A stretch of 64,000 bases of DNA from Pseudomonadota bacterium (GCA_039028155.1 JBCCIS010000016.1:1-64000); one strand, 5' to 3'; counted from the stretch's first letter, positions 1 through 8,322 are shown. Program-made: numbers and translations. The notes: generated by a model not told the origin, from the sequence alone.

Positions 1-830
1 GCGGCGCAAGCCTCGGTAATCCGGAAGCCTTGCCCACGGGCATGGCCGCTGGTTGCTGTGCGGCCTGCGATGCGTGCTCGGCGTGCTGTGCCGCGTGTGA
101 CGCGTGCGGTGGCTGTGGCGGATGTTGCGGCGCAAGCCTCGACAATCCGGAAGCCTTGCCCACGGGCATGGCTGCCGGTTGCTGTGCAGCCTGCGATGCG
201 TGCTCGGCATGCTGCGCGGCCTGTGATGCCTGCGGTGCTTGTGGCGGATGCTGTGGCGCCAGCCTCGACAATCCCGACGCCAGCATGATGTTTGCGTTGC
301 GTGCCAAGCAGGATGATCAGCCGTGGTGCGACGCACATGGCGATGCCGCGGAGGAATCCGACGCGCCATGCGGCGCCAGCCTCGGTAACCCGGAAGCCGT
401 GCCGACCGGCATGGCGGCTGGTTGCTGTGCGGCGTGTGACGCGTGCTCGGCCTGTTGCGCGGCATGTGATGCCTGCGGCGGTTGCGGTGGGTGCTGTGGC
501 GCAAGCCTCGACAACCCCGAAGCTCTGCCCACGGGCATGGCTGCTGGTTGTTGTGCGGCGTGTGACGCATGCTCAGCCTGCTGTGCGGCTTGTGACGCCT
601 GTGGCGCGTGTGGTGGCTGTTGCGGTGCTAGCCTCGACAATCCCGGGGCCTTGCCGAACGCTGTAGCGGCCGGCGCCGTGCTGACTGAGGGCAGCTTCGC
701 GGTGACCGCAAACGGTACTGTCATGCCTGGACCGTCGTTCGTGATGGAAAAGACGGAACCGGGTGTTGACGCCGACACCGATCACTGGCGCTACACCTTG
801 GTTACGCCGAATGGCAAGGTCGTCGCGTGA
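1..830 (+). CDS. Cys-rich tandem-repeat protein with P460-like cytochrome C-terminus (5' partial, frame broken at 3' end)
   Basis: The reading frame is open from the window edge (frame of base 3), so the true start lies upstream. It holds four 42-residue units, each with 11 cysteines in clusters such as CCAACDACSACC, arranged as two pairs separated by a 39-residue spacer. After the last unit comes a conserved-looking stretch with PGPSFVMEK and DHWRYTLVTPNGKV, which resembles the C-terminal part of P460-type cytochromes that carry Cys-rich repeats. Those proteins continue into a CXXCH haem motif. Here the frame stops at 828-830, and that motif lies in the -1 frame (827-931). A secreted rhodanese and a cytochrome c follow on the same strand, so a periplasmic redox or metal-binding role is plausible. 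The P460 assignment comes from remembered family motifs, not a search. Confidence 0.7.
   Translation, partial: GASLGNPEALPTGMAAGCCAACDACSACCAACDACGGCGGCCGASLDNPEALPTGMAAGCCAACDACSACCAACDACGACGGCCGASLDNPDASMMFALRAKQDDQPWCDAHGDAAEESDAPCGASLGNPEAVPTGMAAGCCAACDACSACCAACDACGGCGGCCGASLDNPEALPTGMAAGCCAACDACSACCAACDACGACGGCCGASLDNPGALPNAVAAGAVLTEGSFAVTANGTVMPGPSFVMEKTEPGVDADTDHWRYTLVTPNGKVVA
30..650 (+). repeat. Coding tandem repeat: four 126-bp Cys-rich units in a 369-bp higher-order repeat
   Basis: The units start at 30, 156, 399 and 525, each 126 bp (42 codons) and in frame. Units 1 and 3 carry GGCGGCC, while units 2 and 4 carry GACGGCC, so the pair is the higher-order unit. A 117-bp spacer (282-398) separates the pairs, giving a 369-bp period. 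The first bases of the window (3-29, encoding GASLGNPEA) match the end of that spacer (372-398), so at least one more higher-order copy probably lies upstream. Third-codon positions differ between copies while the protein is kept, which suggests selection on the protein. Confidence 0.9.
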
Positions 831-931
831 CCAACGGCGATTGTCTCAAGACGATGGCGCTCTGCATCGACTGTCACACTGGTGCAGAGGTGAGTTCGCT
901 GCTCCTCATTCCCGAGGAGGATCGAAGCTGA
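827..931 (+). pseudogene. Out-of-frame haem-motif tail of the Cys-rich cytochrome
   Basis: In the -1 frame relative to the preceding gene, 827-931 encodes about 34 residues beginning VTNGDCLKTM, with CIDCH (a CXXCH haem c motif) at 863-877, and ending LLIPEEDRS before TGA at 929-931. Related P460-type cytochromes read roughly GTVFGETNG, then CXXCH, then FLPEEYR, so joining ...GKVVA to VTNG... restores the expected layout with no change in length. No slippery heptamer is visible at the junction (GTCGCGTGACC). A one-base deletion in the genome or assembly therefore looks likelier than programmed frameshifting. Confidence 0.65.
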
Positions 932-941
932 TCATCTGCCG

Positions 942-1430
942 ATGACAGAGAACATCGTCCGAAAGATCTGGGGATGGGCCGTTCGCGGCCCATCCCTTGT
1001 TTTTGCGCTGGTGCTGTTGCACGCGGTGACGGCTTATGCGGACGAAGACGGTCTGCTATCTGCACCGGATGCCTGGCAGCGGTATGGCGATGGCGAGCTG
1101 TTGATCATCGACATCCGAACGCAATCAGAATGGCGCGATACCGGTATTCCCGAAGGTGCCGGGCGATCCAGCCTGTTTCTGTCCTATGGGTTGCCCAACC
1201 TTGACTTTGTCGATGAGGTGACGGCCCTGACAGGCGGTGATCGATCGCATCCCATCGCCTTGATTTGTGCTGCCGGCGTACGATCCGCTATCGCGCATGT
1301 GCTGCTCGAAAGCGAAGGGTTTGAACAGATCTACGACATCGGCGAGGGCATGGCCGGCAGCGGCGATGGTCCCGGCTGGGTTGCCAGGGGATTGCCCGTG
1401 GAAGATTGTGGCGACTGCTCGGGGTCGTAA
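942..1430 (+). CDS. Exported rhodanese-domain protein
   Basis: A 162-residue protein with a hydrophobic N-terminal signal segment (about residues 15-33, ending AYADE) and one rhodanese fold. LIIDIRTQSEW matches the D-x-R stretch of rhodaneses, and the active-site loop is C-A-A-G-V-R-S near residue 109, so the sulfur-accepting cysteine is present. The C-terminus ends in a CGDCSGS tail with two further cysteines. Rhodaneses transfer sulfane sulfur or act as thiol relays. An exported one between a Cys-rich cytochrome and a small cytochrome c suggests periplasmic thiol or sulfur redox work, but the substrate cannot be read from sequence. It starts 11 bp after the frameshifted cytochrome tail, consistent with one transcript. 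Confidence 0.85.
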   Translation: MTENIVRKIWGWAVRGPSLVFALVLLHAVTAYADEDGLLSAPDAWQRYGDGELLIIDIRTQSEWRDTGIPEGAGRSSLFLSYGLPNLDFVDEVTALTGGDRSHPIALICAAGVRSAIAHVLLESEGFEQIYDIGEGMAGSGDGPGWVARGLPVEDCGDCSGS

Positions 1431-1516
1431 ACGTACGGCACATCGTATATGTCATGTAGGCGAAAGATCGCACTAACGTCACCGGTCTTTGAGTTCTTTC
1501 CCAACGGCGAATTTCG

Positions 1517-1903
1517 ATGAAGCTTGGCACCGCTTTAGGATCCGCTTTGGCGCTTGGGCTCGCCGCGCAGTCGGCCTGGGCAGAAGGCGACGCGGCCCAG
1601 GGTGAAAGGGTGTTCAATCGCTGCAAGGTCTGCCACACGATCGAACTGGACGGTGCGCCGAAACAAGGCCCCAATCTATTCGGTGTTTACGGAAGTCCGG
1701 CGGGTACGAATCAACCGGGGTCTCTCCATTCGGGCAAGTTGGAGCAGTCCGGTGTCATCTGGGACGACGAGACGCTGGCTGAGTTTTTGGCCGGCCCGTC
1801 CAGGTTCATCTCCGGCGTCAGAATGACCTTTCGCCTGACCCGGGACGACGACATCGCCAACGTCATCGCCTATCTGAAGGCGAACAGAGCGGAACCCGAG
1901 TAA
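1517..1903 (+). CDS. Class I c-type cytochrome, periplasmic
   Basis: A 128-residue protein. Residues 1-22 form a signal peptide ending SAWA. The haem-binding motif CKVCH is at residues 36-40, followed by GPNLFGVYG, which is typical of mitochondrial-type/c2-type cytochromes. A likely distal methionine ligand is M103 in SGVRMTF, and the C-terminal helix has the usual IANVIAYLK pattern. It should be a soluble periplasmic electron carrier. It is the third gene of a same-strand set with the Cys-rich cytochrome and the rhodanese, 86 bp after the latter. The FISGVRMTF loop departs from the common PGTKM form, so its redox potential may be unusual (inference). Confidence 0.88.
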   Translation: MKLGTALGSALALGLAAQSAWAEGDAAQGERVFNRCKVCHTIELDGAPKQGPNLFGVYGSPAGTNQPGSLHSGKLEQSGVIWDDETLAEFLAGPSRFISGVRMTFRLTRDDDIANVIAYLKANRAEPE

Positions 1904-1928
1904 GGCCTAGAGCAGATCCTGCTCCGCC

Positions 1929-3128
1929 CTAAGGACCGACCAGGAAACAGTCGGCGCTCCTGGCCTTGAGTTCGTTGCAGATGGCCTGCGCCTCGGACTG
2001 AGCCGGCATCGGTCCGGCCTGCAGGCGGTAGACCGTGCCCGTCTCACCGCCGAGATCAACCATCAGGACACGGTGGGGCAGGCCGCCCAGCAGATCCGGG
2101 AACCGGCCGGTCATGTCCTGCCAGGCCGCTTCGGCGCGGTCCTCGCTCAGATAGGCGGCAATCTGGATATAGGGGCCGCCGCCCTGTGCCGGCGCCGTCG
2201 TCGTTTCGGTTTCCACGGCGGCCGTTTCGACGGTCTCGGTCGTCTCGGTCGTCTCAACGTCGCTGTAGTCGATGGCTGTGTTCTCGCTCGTCACTTCTGT
2301 ACCGCCGTCGCCAAAGCTCGGCTCCGGCACGGATTCGGCGGTCTCAACCACCGTCACCTCTGCCGTCTCGGTCTCGATGATGTCTTCGCTCGGCGCGTCT
2401 TCCAGGATGATCTCGGCGGTTTCCGTCGTGTCTGTCGTCTCCGTCGTCTCCACCGTTTCCGGCACCAGATCGGCCGCGGCGGTCTCATCGGGCGGTCCGA
2501 GTTCGGCGAGCCGATTTGCGGCCTGCTGAATGCCCGCCTCGGCCGCAGCCGCGTAGAGCCGGCGGGCTTCGTTCAGGTCGACGTCGGTTCCCAGGCCGGT
2601 CTCATAGGCATAGCCGGCGGAAAACTGGCCCATCGGGTTGCCCGCCTCGGCAGCGCGCTGGAACCACGAGAACGCCAGATCCTGATCGCGTGCGACGCCG
2701 TCGCCGCGATGATAGGCAATACCCAGGTTGAGCTGGGCGTCCGAAAGTCCCTGGGCCGCCGACAGCGTCCACCAGTAGACCGCGCGCGAGGCGTCCTTGG
2801 GAACGCCCAGGCCCTGTTGATAGATGTTGCCCAGGTTGAACTGGGCGCCGGGGTGGCCGCCCTCGGCGGCGGCCGCGTACCATTTGGCGGCCTCGGTATA
2901 GTCGCGGCCAATGCCGCGCCCGTTCTCATAAATGATGCCCATGCCGAACTGGGCTTCCAGATTGCCTTGCTCGGCCAGCGGCTGCCATTCCGCGATCGCG
3001 GCCGCGTAGTCGCCGGCGTCATAGGCCCGCATCCCGGCCTCGAAATCCGCATGGGCCGTCGACAGCGCGAGCACGCCGGCCAGCACCACGGACACCAAAA
3101 TACCGGATCGTTTCTGCACCGATCTCAT
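1929..3128 (-). CDS. Sel1-repeat protein with C-terminal SPOR domain
   Basis: About 399 residues from ATG at 3128; a GTG six bases upstream is a possible alternative, and a GGTGGG element lies just before the ATG. Residues 1-28 are a signal peptide ending AHADF. Four Sel1 (TPR-like) repeats follow (about 45-205), seen as AQFGMGIIYENGRG, AQFNLGNIYQQGLG, AQLNLGIAYHRGDG and GQFSAGYAYETGLG. A long Thr/Glu/Val-rich spacer (about 210-315, many TTET blocks) leads to a SPOR-type domain beginning YIQIAAYLSEDRAE. Sel1 repeats mediate protein interaction and SPOR domains bind denuded peptidoglycan, so this is probably a periplasmic septum or cell-wall protein. The low-complexity spacer may vary between strains. 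Confidence 0.85.
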   Translation of the reverse strand: MRSVQKRSGILVSVVLAGVLALSTAHADFEAGMRAYDAGDYAAAIAEWQPLAEQGNLEAQFGMGIIYENGRGIGRDYTEAAKWYAAAAEGGHPGAQFNLGNIYQQGLGVPKDASRAVYWWTLSAAQGLSDAQLNLGIAYHRGDGVARDQDLAFSWFQRAAEAGNPMGQFSAGYAYETGLGTDVDLNEARRLYAAAAEAGIQQAANRLAELGPPDETAAADLVPETVETTETTDTTETAEIILEDAPSEDIIETETAEVTVVETAESVPEPSFGDGGTEVTSENTAIDYSDVETTETTETVETAAVETETTTAPAQGGGPYIQIAAYLSEDRAEAAWQDMTGRFPDLLGGLPHRVLMVDLGGETGTVYRLQAGPMPAQSEAQAICNELKARSADCFLVGP

Positions 3129-3203
3129 ACCCACCTGTGTGTCACCCCAGGCGCTAAACTACCCCAGGGATGGCCCCGGGCCAACGGGACTTCGGCAGGC
3201 TGT

Positions 3204-4871
3204 TTATAACTTTGGTGCGCCGGCAAGGTTGCTGATGGCGCGTACCCTGAGGGTTTCCCGCTTGCCGCGAACCGCCAGTTCATGAGGCAACCCGGGCATC
3301 GCCGCGAGGCCCGCCAGCTCCACCACGCGTTCAGAGACAACGAGATCGCAGCTGAGGTCTTTGGTCGCCCCCTCCAGACGGCTCGCCGTGTTCACGACAT
3401 CGCCGATCGCGGTCATGTTCATGGTTTCGCCATAGCCCATCTCGCCGATCACGGCCGGTCCGGCATGGAGGCCGATCCCGAGTCGCAACGGCTGGTCGAT
3501 CTCCCTGGCGAGCGAGCGATTGAGTGCATCGAGAGCCTGGCCCATCGCGGTCGTCGCGTCGAGCGCCTGGCGGCAGCCATCGTCGACCGCGCTATCGACG
3601 CCGAACAGGGCCATGACGCCGTCACCAATGAACTTGTCGATCTGACCGCCGGCTCCCTCGATGGCGTGACCCATGGCTTCGAAGTACCGGTTCAGGACAA
3701 ACACGGTGTCATAGGGAAGCTTGGCTTCCGACAGGGTGGTGAAACCGCGCAGGTCGGCGAACAGCACGGCGATCTCCTGCTCCCGCCCGGCGCCGGCCGG
3801 GCGCGGCCTCGTCACCGCGTCAGCTGGACCGGCATGCGCCGGCAGCAGGGGCGTGACCGCGAGATCGGCGGTCGGGCGGATCTGGCAGGCAAGGCGAACA
3901 TGGGGCGGATTGCCGATACGCTCCAGAACCTTGGTTTCGTTTGCGTCGGGCGGTTCCACATCGTCGCGCCCGTGACCCAGGCGAACCCGGCAGGTTGAGC
4001 AGCGACCGCGTCCGCCGCAGACCGAGGCGTGGGGAATGCCGGCCATGCGGCTTGTCTCCAGAACAGTCGCGCCAGGCATGACGTCCACCAGTCGACCTTC
4101 CGGGTAGGTCAGTTGTGGCGCCTTGCGACGCGCGGCGAGGAGGGCGCGCAGCCAACGCGCCAGCAGTATCAGCGCGACAAGCGCCACCGTGCCGGCGATG
4201 GTCCAGAGCTGCGCCTGCCTCATCAAGGCGGTCAACTCGTTGAAGACGCTGCCGGCGCCGGTCGACGCGATGAGATCGGGCAGCCATTCGGGGTCTTGAG
4301 CAAGGCGCGCGACATCGATGCCGGCGCCGACAAATCCGGCGAGGGCGAGGATCGGGATCAGCAGCGCGACGCCGAACGCGCCCCACTGCCAGCGCGCATA
4401 CCACGGCTTCAGACGCAGCCAGAAGTGGACGCCCAAACAACCATGCAGCCAGGCGGTCACGATCAGGACCGACTGCAAGACACCCTTCCACGGTGCGTCG
4501 ACCCACAGTGCGTAGACAACATAAGGATAGGTGTCATTGACGCCGAACAGTTCGTGACCGCCGCGCGTTGCCGCAATGTGTTCGGCGACAAGCAGCGGGA
4601 TGGTCAGCCCCAACAGCAATTGCGCCCAATCGCGCGCGGGCATGGCCAGGCTGCTGCGTTGGTAGAGCGACCAAAAAACCAGTCCCAGATGCAGGATCAG
4701 AGCCGCGCAAAGCACGATTGTGCCGGGCGGGCTGCGCCAGACCCAGTCGAAGACGCCCCGCCCAGCCTCCATCCAGGCTAGCGAATGGATACCGAGCGCG
4801 TGGTTGATCAGATGGCTGGCCAGGAAGACCATCAGCACCAGCCCGGAAACCAGCCTGATGCGTGCGATCAT
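3204..4871 (-). CDS. Membrane-bound 2Fe-2S ferredoxin-class III adenylate/guanylate cyclase fusion
   Basis: A 555-residue protein in three parts. Residues 1-245 are a membrane region with about five or six helices and several histidines inside or near them (H20, H24, H29, H61, H98, H143, H149), recalling di-haem cytochrome b or succinate dehydrogenase anchors. Residues about 255-340 are a plant-type [2Fe-2S] ferredoxin domain with C285-x5-C291-x2-C294 and C329. Residues about 365-550 are a class III cyclase domain with metal aspartates D373 (FADLRGF) and D417 (KFIGDGVM). The layout suggests a cyclase controlled by membrane redox state (inference). Its start overlaps the stop of the upstream secreted-protein gene by 4 bp, so the two are translationally coupled. 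Confidence 0.87.
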   Translation of the reverse strand: MIARIRLVSGLVLMVFLASHLINHALGIHSLAWMEAGRGVFDWVWRSPPGTIVLCAALILHLGLVFWSLYQRSSLAMPARDWAQLLLGLTIPLLVAEHIAATRGGHELFGVNDTYPYVVYALWVDAPWKGVLQSVLIVTAWLHGCLGVHFWLRLKPWYARWQWGAFGVALLIPILALAGFVGAGIDVARLAQDPEWLPDLIASTGAGSVFNELTALMRQAQLWTIAGTVALVALILLARWLRALLAARRKAPQLTYPEGRLVDVMPGATVLETSRMAGIPHASVCGGRGRCSTCRVRLGHGRDDVEPPDANETKVLERIGNPPHVRLACQIRPTADLAVTPLLPAHAGPADAVTRPRPAGAGREQEIAVLFADLRGFTTLSEAKLPYDTVFVLNRYFEAMGHAIEGAGGQIDKFIGDGVMALFGVDSAVDDGCRQALDATTAMGQALDALNRSLAREIDQPLRLGIGLHAGPAVIGEMGYGETMNMTAIGDVVNTASRLEGATKDLSCDLVVSERVVELAGLAAMPGLPHELAVRGKRETLRVRAISNLAGAPKL

Positions 4872-5488
4872 CCGCCCCGGCCCGATATCGTGCTGTCGAT
4901 TGACGCGATCGGCCGGTTCGGCTTTTGCAACAGCATCAACTCAGGGACATAGCCGGTCGCCGTCACGATAAAATCCATGCTGACGGTTTCGCCCGGTTCG
5001 ACCACGCCGTCAAAGAACGTGACGTGGTCGCGCGGCTCGTCTTGCGAAACGCTTTGGGCGAAGCGGTTGGACGTGAAGGGGCGTCCTGCCTGCGCGTCCT
5101 GGCCGAACGACAGGCCGTCATAGATATCGCTTGGTGTGCCCAGCAGTTTCTGCAACTCGATGTCGAAAAATGTCCACGTCTGGTTGGTGGCGTTGGTGAC
5201 GATCTTGCGCAGCGCGAAGCCCGCCGGATGGTTGGTGGGGATCGCGTTGCCGATGCTGGGCCCAACGCCGCGGATCATCAGCACAGCGCCTTTGGTGCTG
5301 GTCACTTCCTCAACCACCGTTATCGGATCTTCGAGCGAGCCGCTGCCCCATGCCGCGAGCAATCGAAATCCGCCGAGCTCGTCGGTAAAGGTGAGGCCCT
5401 TGACCGTGATTGATTCGGCTGCCCCCGGCGAGGCTGCGGCAAGGCATAGAAGCGCAATGCCCAAAAGCTGGCCGGTTCGTCTCGTCAC
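4868..5488 (-). CDS. Exported protein of unknown function, coupled to the ferredoxin-cyclase
   Basis: A 206-residue protein with a clear signal peptide (LLGIALLCLAAASPGAAES, cleavage near residue 24) and no later membrane helix. The mature part is beta-rich, with stretches such as TVKGLTF and VSMDFIVTATGYVPEL. I recognise no catalytic motif. Its stop codon overlaps the ATG of the membrane ferredoxin-cyclase (4868-4871), which argues for a shared function. It could be a periplasmic sensor or ligand-binding partner that signals through the cyclase membrane domain. That is inference only, and a small secreted accessory or haem-delivery protein is equally possible. Confidence 0.7.
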   Translation of the reverse strand: MTRRTGQLLGIALLCLAAASPGAAESITVKGLTFTDELGGFRLLAAWGSGSLEDPITVVEEVTSTKGAVLMIRGVGPSIGNAIPTNHPAGFALRKIVTNATNQTWTFFDIELQKLLGTPSDIYDGLSFGQDAQAGRPFTSNRFAQSVSQDEPRDHVTFFDGVVEPGETVSMDFIVTATGYVPELMLLQKPNRPIASIDSTISGRGG

Positions 5489-5622
5489 CGTGACACCGTC
5501 ACAGCGATGGTGCCGTTGACCAAGAGATCACGGCCGAAAAGAAGGGCGACCTATCATCATCACATTATAGGCGATCAGCGTGATCCTGTTGACCCGTCAG
5601 TTGGCGCGCCTATGGTGGTTGT

Positions 5623-6762
5623 ATGAACGAGACATCCGACCTTATGGCGGGACAATTCCACGTTGCACATGCCAGCGCGGAGACGTGGCAGCAGGCTGCC
5701 CGATCCGTTGCAGAAGTCTTGGGCGATCGCGATGACGATACGCTCGGGTTCGTCTACGTCACCGATCATTTCGCTGACGCGCTGGGCGAGGTCGCCGGGT
5801 TCCTGGCTGCCGCGACCGGCGTCACGAGCTGGTGCGGCACCGTCGGCATCGGCATCTGCGCGACCGGCAAGGAGTACTTTGACCGGCCGGCGGTCGCGGC
5901 GATGACCGGCCGGTTCCCCGACGATGCGCTGAACCTGTTCACCAGCGCAGAGGAAGCGGTCCGCAGTTACGACGACCGACGCGGTGGCGCGATGGGGCAG
6001 GGCAGCTTCGCCGTCGTCCACGGCGACCCACGCATGCCGAATTTGGTCGAGGCAATCACCAAGCTGGCGCGCGATACCGACGGCTACCTGGTCGGCGGGC
6101 TCAGTTCATCGCGTGGCGTCACCATGCAGGTGGCGGGCCGGCCAATCGAACGCGAGATCTCCGGCGTCTTGTTCGACAGCGCCGTGCGCGTTACCACCGG
6201 CCTGACGCAGGGTTGTGTGCCGTTGGGCGGCATTCACCAGGTGACCAAAGTCGACGAAAACGTCGTCCATCGTCTCAACGACCGCCCGGCGATGGATGTG
6301 TTCGTCGAGGAGTTGGCGATCGAGGGTATCTCCGATCCACGGCAGCTTTCCGGCTCGCTGCACGTCGGCTTGCCGGTTTCCGGTTCTGATACCGGCGACT
6401 ACCTGGTGCGCAATCTGGTCGGTATCGAGCCCAACACCGGCGCCGTGGTGATCGGCGAGCGGGTCGGCATGGGCGATGCCCTGATGTTCTGTCGCCGCGA
6501 CCGTGCTGCGGCCGAGGCGGATCTCAAACGCATGGTCAACGATGCGCGCAAACGCGCGGGCAATGTGGCCGGCGGTCTCTATTTCAGCTGCCTGGCGCGC
6601 GGCCCCAACATGTTTGACGGCGCCCAAAGCGAGATGGACATCGTGCGCGAGGCCTTGGGCGACGTGCCGTTGGTCGGCTTCTTCGGCAATGGTGAGATTT
6701 CGTTCGATCGTCTCTATGCCTATACCGGGGTTCTCACCCTGTTCGAGACAGCCGACGGGTAG
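5623..6762 (+). CDS. FIST N- and C-domain protein
   Basis: A 379-residue soluble protein. The N-terminal half matches the FIST_N pattern: DDTLGFVYVTDHF, a GVTSWCGTVGIG segment and DGYLVGGLSSSRG. The C-terminal half matches FIST_C, with a VHRLNDRPAMDVFVEEL stretch, LFCRRD-like MFCRRD, and the closing GDVPLVGFFGNGEI plus YTGVLTLF. FIST domains are predicted small-ligand sensors, possibly for amino acids, often linked to signalling proteins. No output domain is fused here. The neighbour 10 bp downstream is a HAD-IIA phosphatase, probably co-transcribed. An in-frame ATG at 5644 is an alternative start. Confidence 0.88.
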   Translation: MNETSDLMAGQFHVAHASAETWQQAARSVAEVLGDRDDDTLGFVYVTDHFADALGEVAGFLAAATGVTSWCGTVGIGICATGKEYFDRPAVAAMTGRFPDDALNLFTSAEEAVRSYDDRRGGAMGQGSFAVVHGDPRMPNLVEAITKLARDTDGYLVGGLSSSRGVTMQVAGRPIEREISGVLFDSAVRVTTGLTQGCVPLGGIHQVTKVDENVVHRLNDRPAMDVFVEELAIEGISDPRQLSGSLHVGLPVSGSDTGDYLVRNLVGIEPNTGAVVIGERVGMGDALMFCRRDRAAAEADLKRMVNDARKRAGNVAGGLYFSCLARGPNMFDGAQSEMDIVREALGDVPLVGFFGNGEISFDRLYAYTGVLTLFETADG

Positions 6763-6771
6763 TGCGTCGCG

Positions 6772-7536
6772 ATGGATGTCCGGGCGGTACTTCTCGATCT
6801 GCAGGGCGTTCTCTACGAGGCCGGAACGCCGTTCCCCGGCGCGCGTGAAGCGGTCGAGCACATGGCCGCCGCCGGCTTGTCCCTGCGCTTCCTGACCAAC
6901 ACGACAACGCGACCGGCCCATGCCATCGCCGAGCGTATGCGCGACATGGGTTTTGTCCTGGAGAACAGCCAGCTCTTCACGCCCGTCATGGCCGCGCGTG
7001 GCGTGCTGCAGGATCGACAGCTAACACGCGCGCATCTGGCCGCCGATCCGTCGCTCGCGGATGATCTTGAAGGGTTCACCCTGTGTGACAGCGATGTCGA
7101 GGCCATCATCCTTGGGGACCTGGAACAGGACTTCACCTGGCAGCGCCTGAACGAGCTCTTCGCCATGCTGCGCGCGGGCGCTCAGCTGATCGCGCTGCAC
7201 AAGAACCGGTATTGTCGCCGGGGCGAGGACCTCGGTCTCGATCTCGGCCCGTTCGTAGCGGCGCTCGAGTATGCGACACGCGAAGAAGCCACTGTCGTCG
7301 GCAAACCATCACCGGCTTTCTTCGAAATGGCCATACGCGACATGAACGCCGACCCATCCGCCACGCTGATGGTCGGCGACGATATCGACAGTGACATCGG
7401 CGGCGGTGCCGAGGCTGGGCTGATGACCGTCCAGGTCATGACCGGCAAGTTTACCAAGGGCGACACCAAGTCCGCGGTCCAGCCGTCGCACCGCGTGACC
7501 TCCATCGCCGATCTGCCGGGGTTGCTGGGCATCTGA
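6772..7536 (+). CDS. HAD superfamily subclass IIA phosphatase (LHPP/NagD-like)
   Basis: A 254-residue cytosolic protein. Motif I is LLDLQGVLY, with Asp8 as nucleophile. The usual second aspartate of DxD is Gln, as often seen in the LHPP-like subgroup, which has DLSGVL. Motif II is FLTNTTTRP, the Lys of motif III is in VVGKPSPAFF, and motif IV is MVGDDIDSDIGGG. The cap lies between motifs II and III (subclass IIA). Relatives hydrolyse phosphoramidates, pyrophosphate or small phosphoesters, so the substrate is uncertain. It starts 10 bp after the FIST protein gene and ends before a convergent gene, so the two probably form one short operon. Confidence 0.85.
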   Translation: MDVRAVLLDLQGVLYEAGTPFPGAREAVEHMAAAGLSLRFLTNTTTRPAHAIAERMRDMGFVLENSQLFTPVMAARGVLQDRQLTRAHLAADPSLADDLEGFTLCDSDVEAIILGDLEQDFTWQRLNELFAMLRAGAQLIALHKNRYCRRGEDLGLDLGPFVAALEYATREEATVVGKPSPAFFEMAIRDMNADPSATLMVGDDIDSDIGGGAEAGLMTVQVMTGKFTKGDTKSAVQPSHRVTSIADLPGLLGI

Positions 7537-7554
7537 GTCCGCAAGCGGCCATCG

Positions 7555-8322
7555 TCACGTTGCGTAGTCGGGGTCGCGTTTGTCCAGCAGGCGGATCAGG
7601 CCGGGCCATTCCGTCGCGCCGTTGTAGTTGTAGTGATCCGACGCGGCCATCTGATCGCGGAAGCGGGCGACCTTTTGCGGGTCGATCAGATTCAATTCGC
7701 GATCCATGGCAAGCGTTTTGATCTGCGTCGAACAGGTCTGGCGCAGGAAGTAGGCTCTGAAGAACGCCGCCGCCGCAGTATCGCCCAACGCATAGTAACC
7801 GTGATTGCGGCTGATCAGGATTTGGTTGTCGCCGAGCCGCTCAACGAAGTGGTCGCCGAACGTCTCGTCTTCGTCGAACTCGTACTGGATGTAGCCAGTG
7901 ATGTCGCCCAGATAAACGGCGGGCTGGCTAAGCGGCAGGATTCCCTCCATGGTAGAACCGACCGCCATGACCTCTTCCTCGTGACCGTGCACGAAGACGT
8001 TCACCTCCGGCCGCGACCCGAAGATCCACTGGCAGAGGTTCTGGACGCCGTCGTTCAACCACGGCGCGTCGCGATCAACCGGCTGGCCGGCGGCATCGAT
8101 CTTTACCAGGGCGGATGCCCGCGCTTCTTCCCAGAACATGCCATAGGGATGAACGAGATAGTGGTCAGGCTGATCGGGAACCCTTGCGCTAATGGCGCCG
8201 TTCGCCAGATCCGACATGCCGTAGTGCGCGATGATCCGGAACAGCGCCGCCAGATCGACACGGGCCCGCCATTCGGCCTCGGAGCAATCGGTCGGCGACG
8301 TCCTTAAGGGTGTCACGGTCAT
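7555..8322 (-). CDS. Class II aldolase/adducin-family protein
   Basis: A 255-residue protein with the class II aldolase fold: DLANGAISARVPD near the start, HPYGMFWEEA, the metal pair in VFVHGHEEEVMAVG and a third histidine in SRNHGYYALGD. These enzymes use a divalent metal to cleave or decarboxylate hydroxy-acid or sugar-phosphate substrates, and some members have lost catalysis. Its ATG overlaps the stop of the dioxygenase gene by 4 bp (8319-8322). Translational coupling suggests it acts on a product of that dioxygenase, for example cleavage of a hydroxylated amino acid-type intermediate. That pathway step is inference. Confidence 0.87.
   Translation of the reverse strand: MTVTPLRTSPTDCSEAEWRARVDLAALFRIIAHYGMSDLANGAISARVPDQPDHYLVHPYGMFWEEARASALVKIDAAGQPVDRDAPWLNDGVQNLCQWIFGSRPEVNVFVHGHEEEVMAVGSTMEGILPLSQPAVYLGDITGYIQYEFDEDETFGDHFVERLGDNQILISRNHGYYALGDTAAAAFFRAYFLRQTCSTQIKTLAMDRELNLIDPQKVARFRDQMAASDHYNYNGATEWPGLIRLLDKRDPDYAT

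Noticed and set aside
30-650. CRISPR or non-coding satellite at the start
   Set aside because: The repeats are in frame, encode a conserved protein unit and have no unique spacers.
820-832. Programmed -1 frameshift in the Cys-rich cytochrome
   Set aside because: There is no slippery heptamer and no downstream stem was seen, so a missing base is simpler.
2073-3209. Long antisense open frame (378 codons) across the Sel1/SPOR gene
   Set aside because: It is a high-GC shadow frame rich in Arg and Gly. The minus-strand protein has a signal peptide and recognisable domains.
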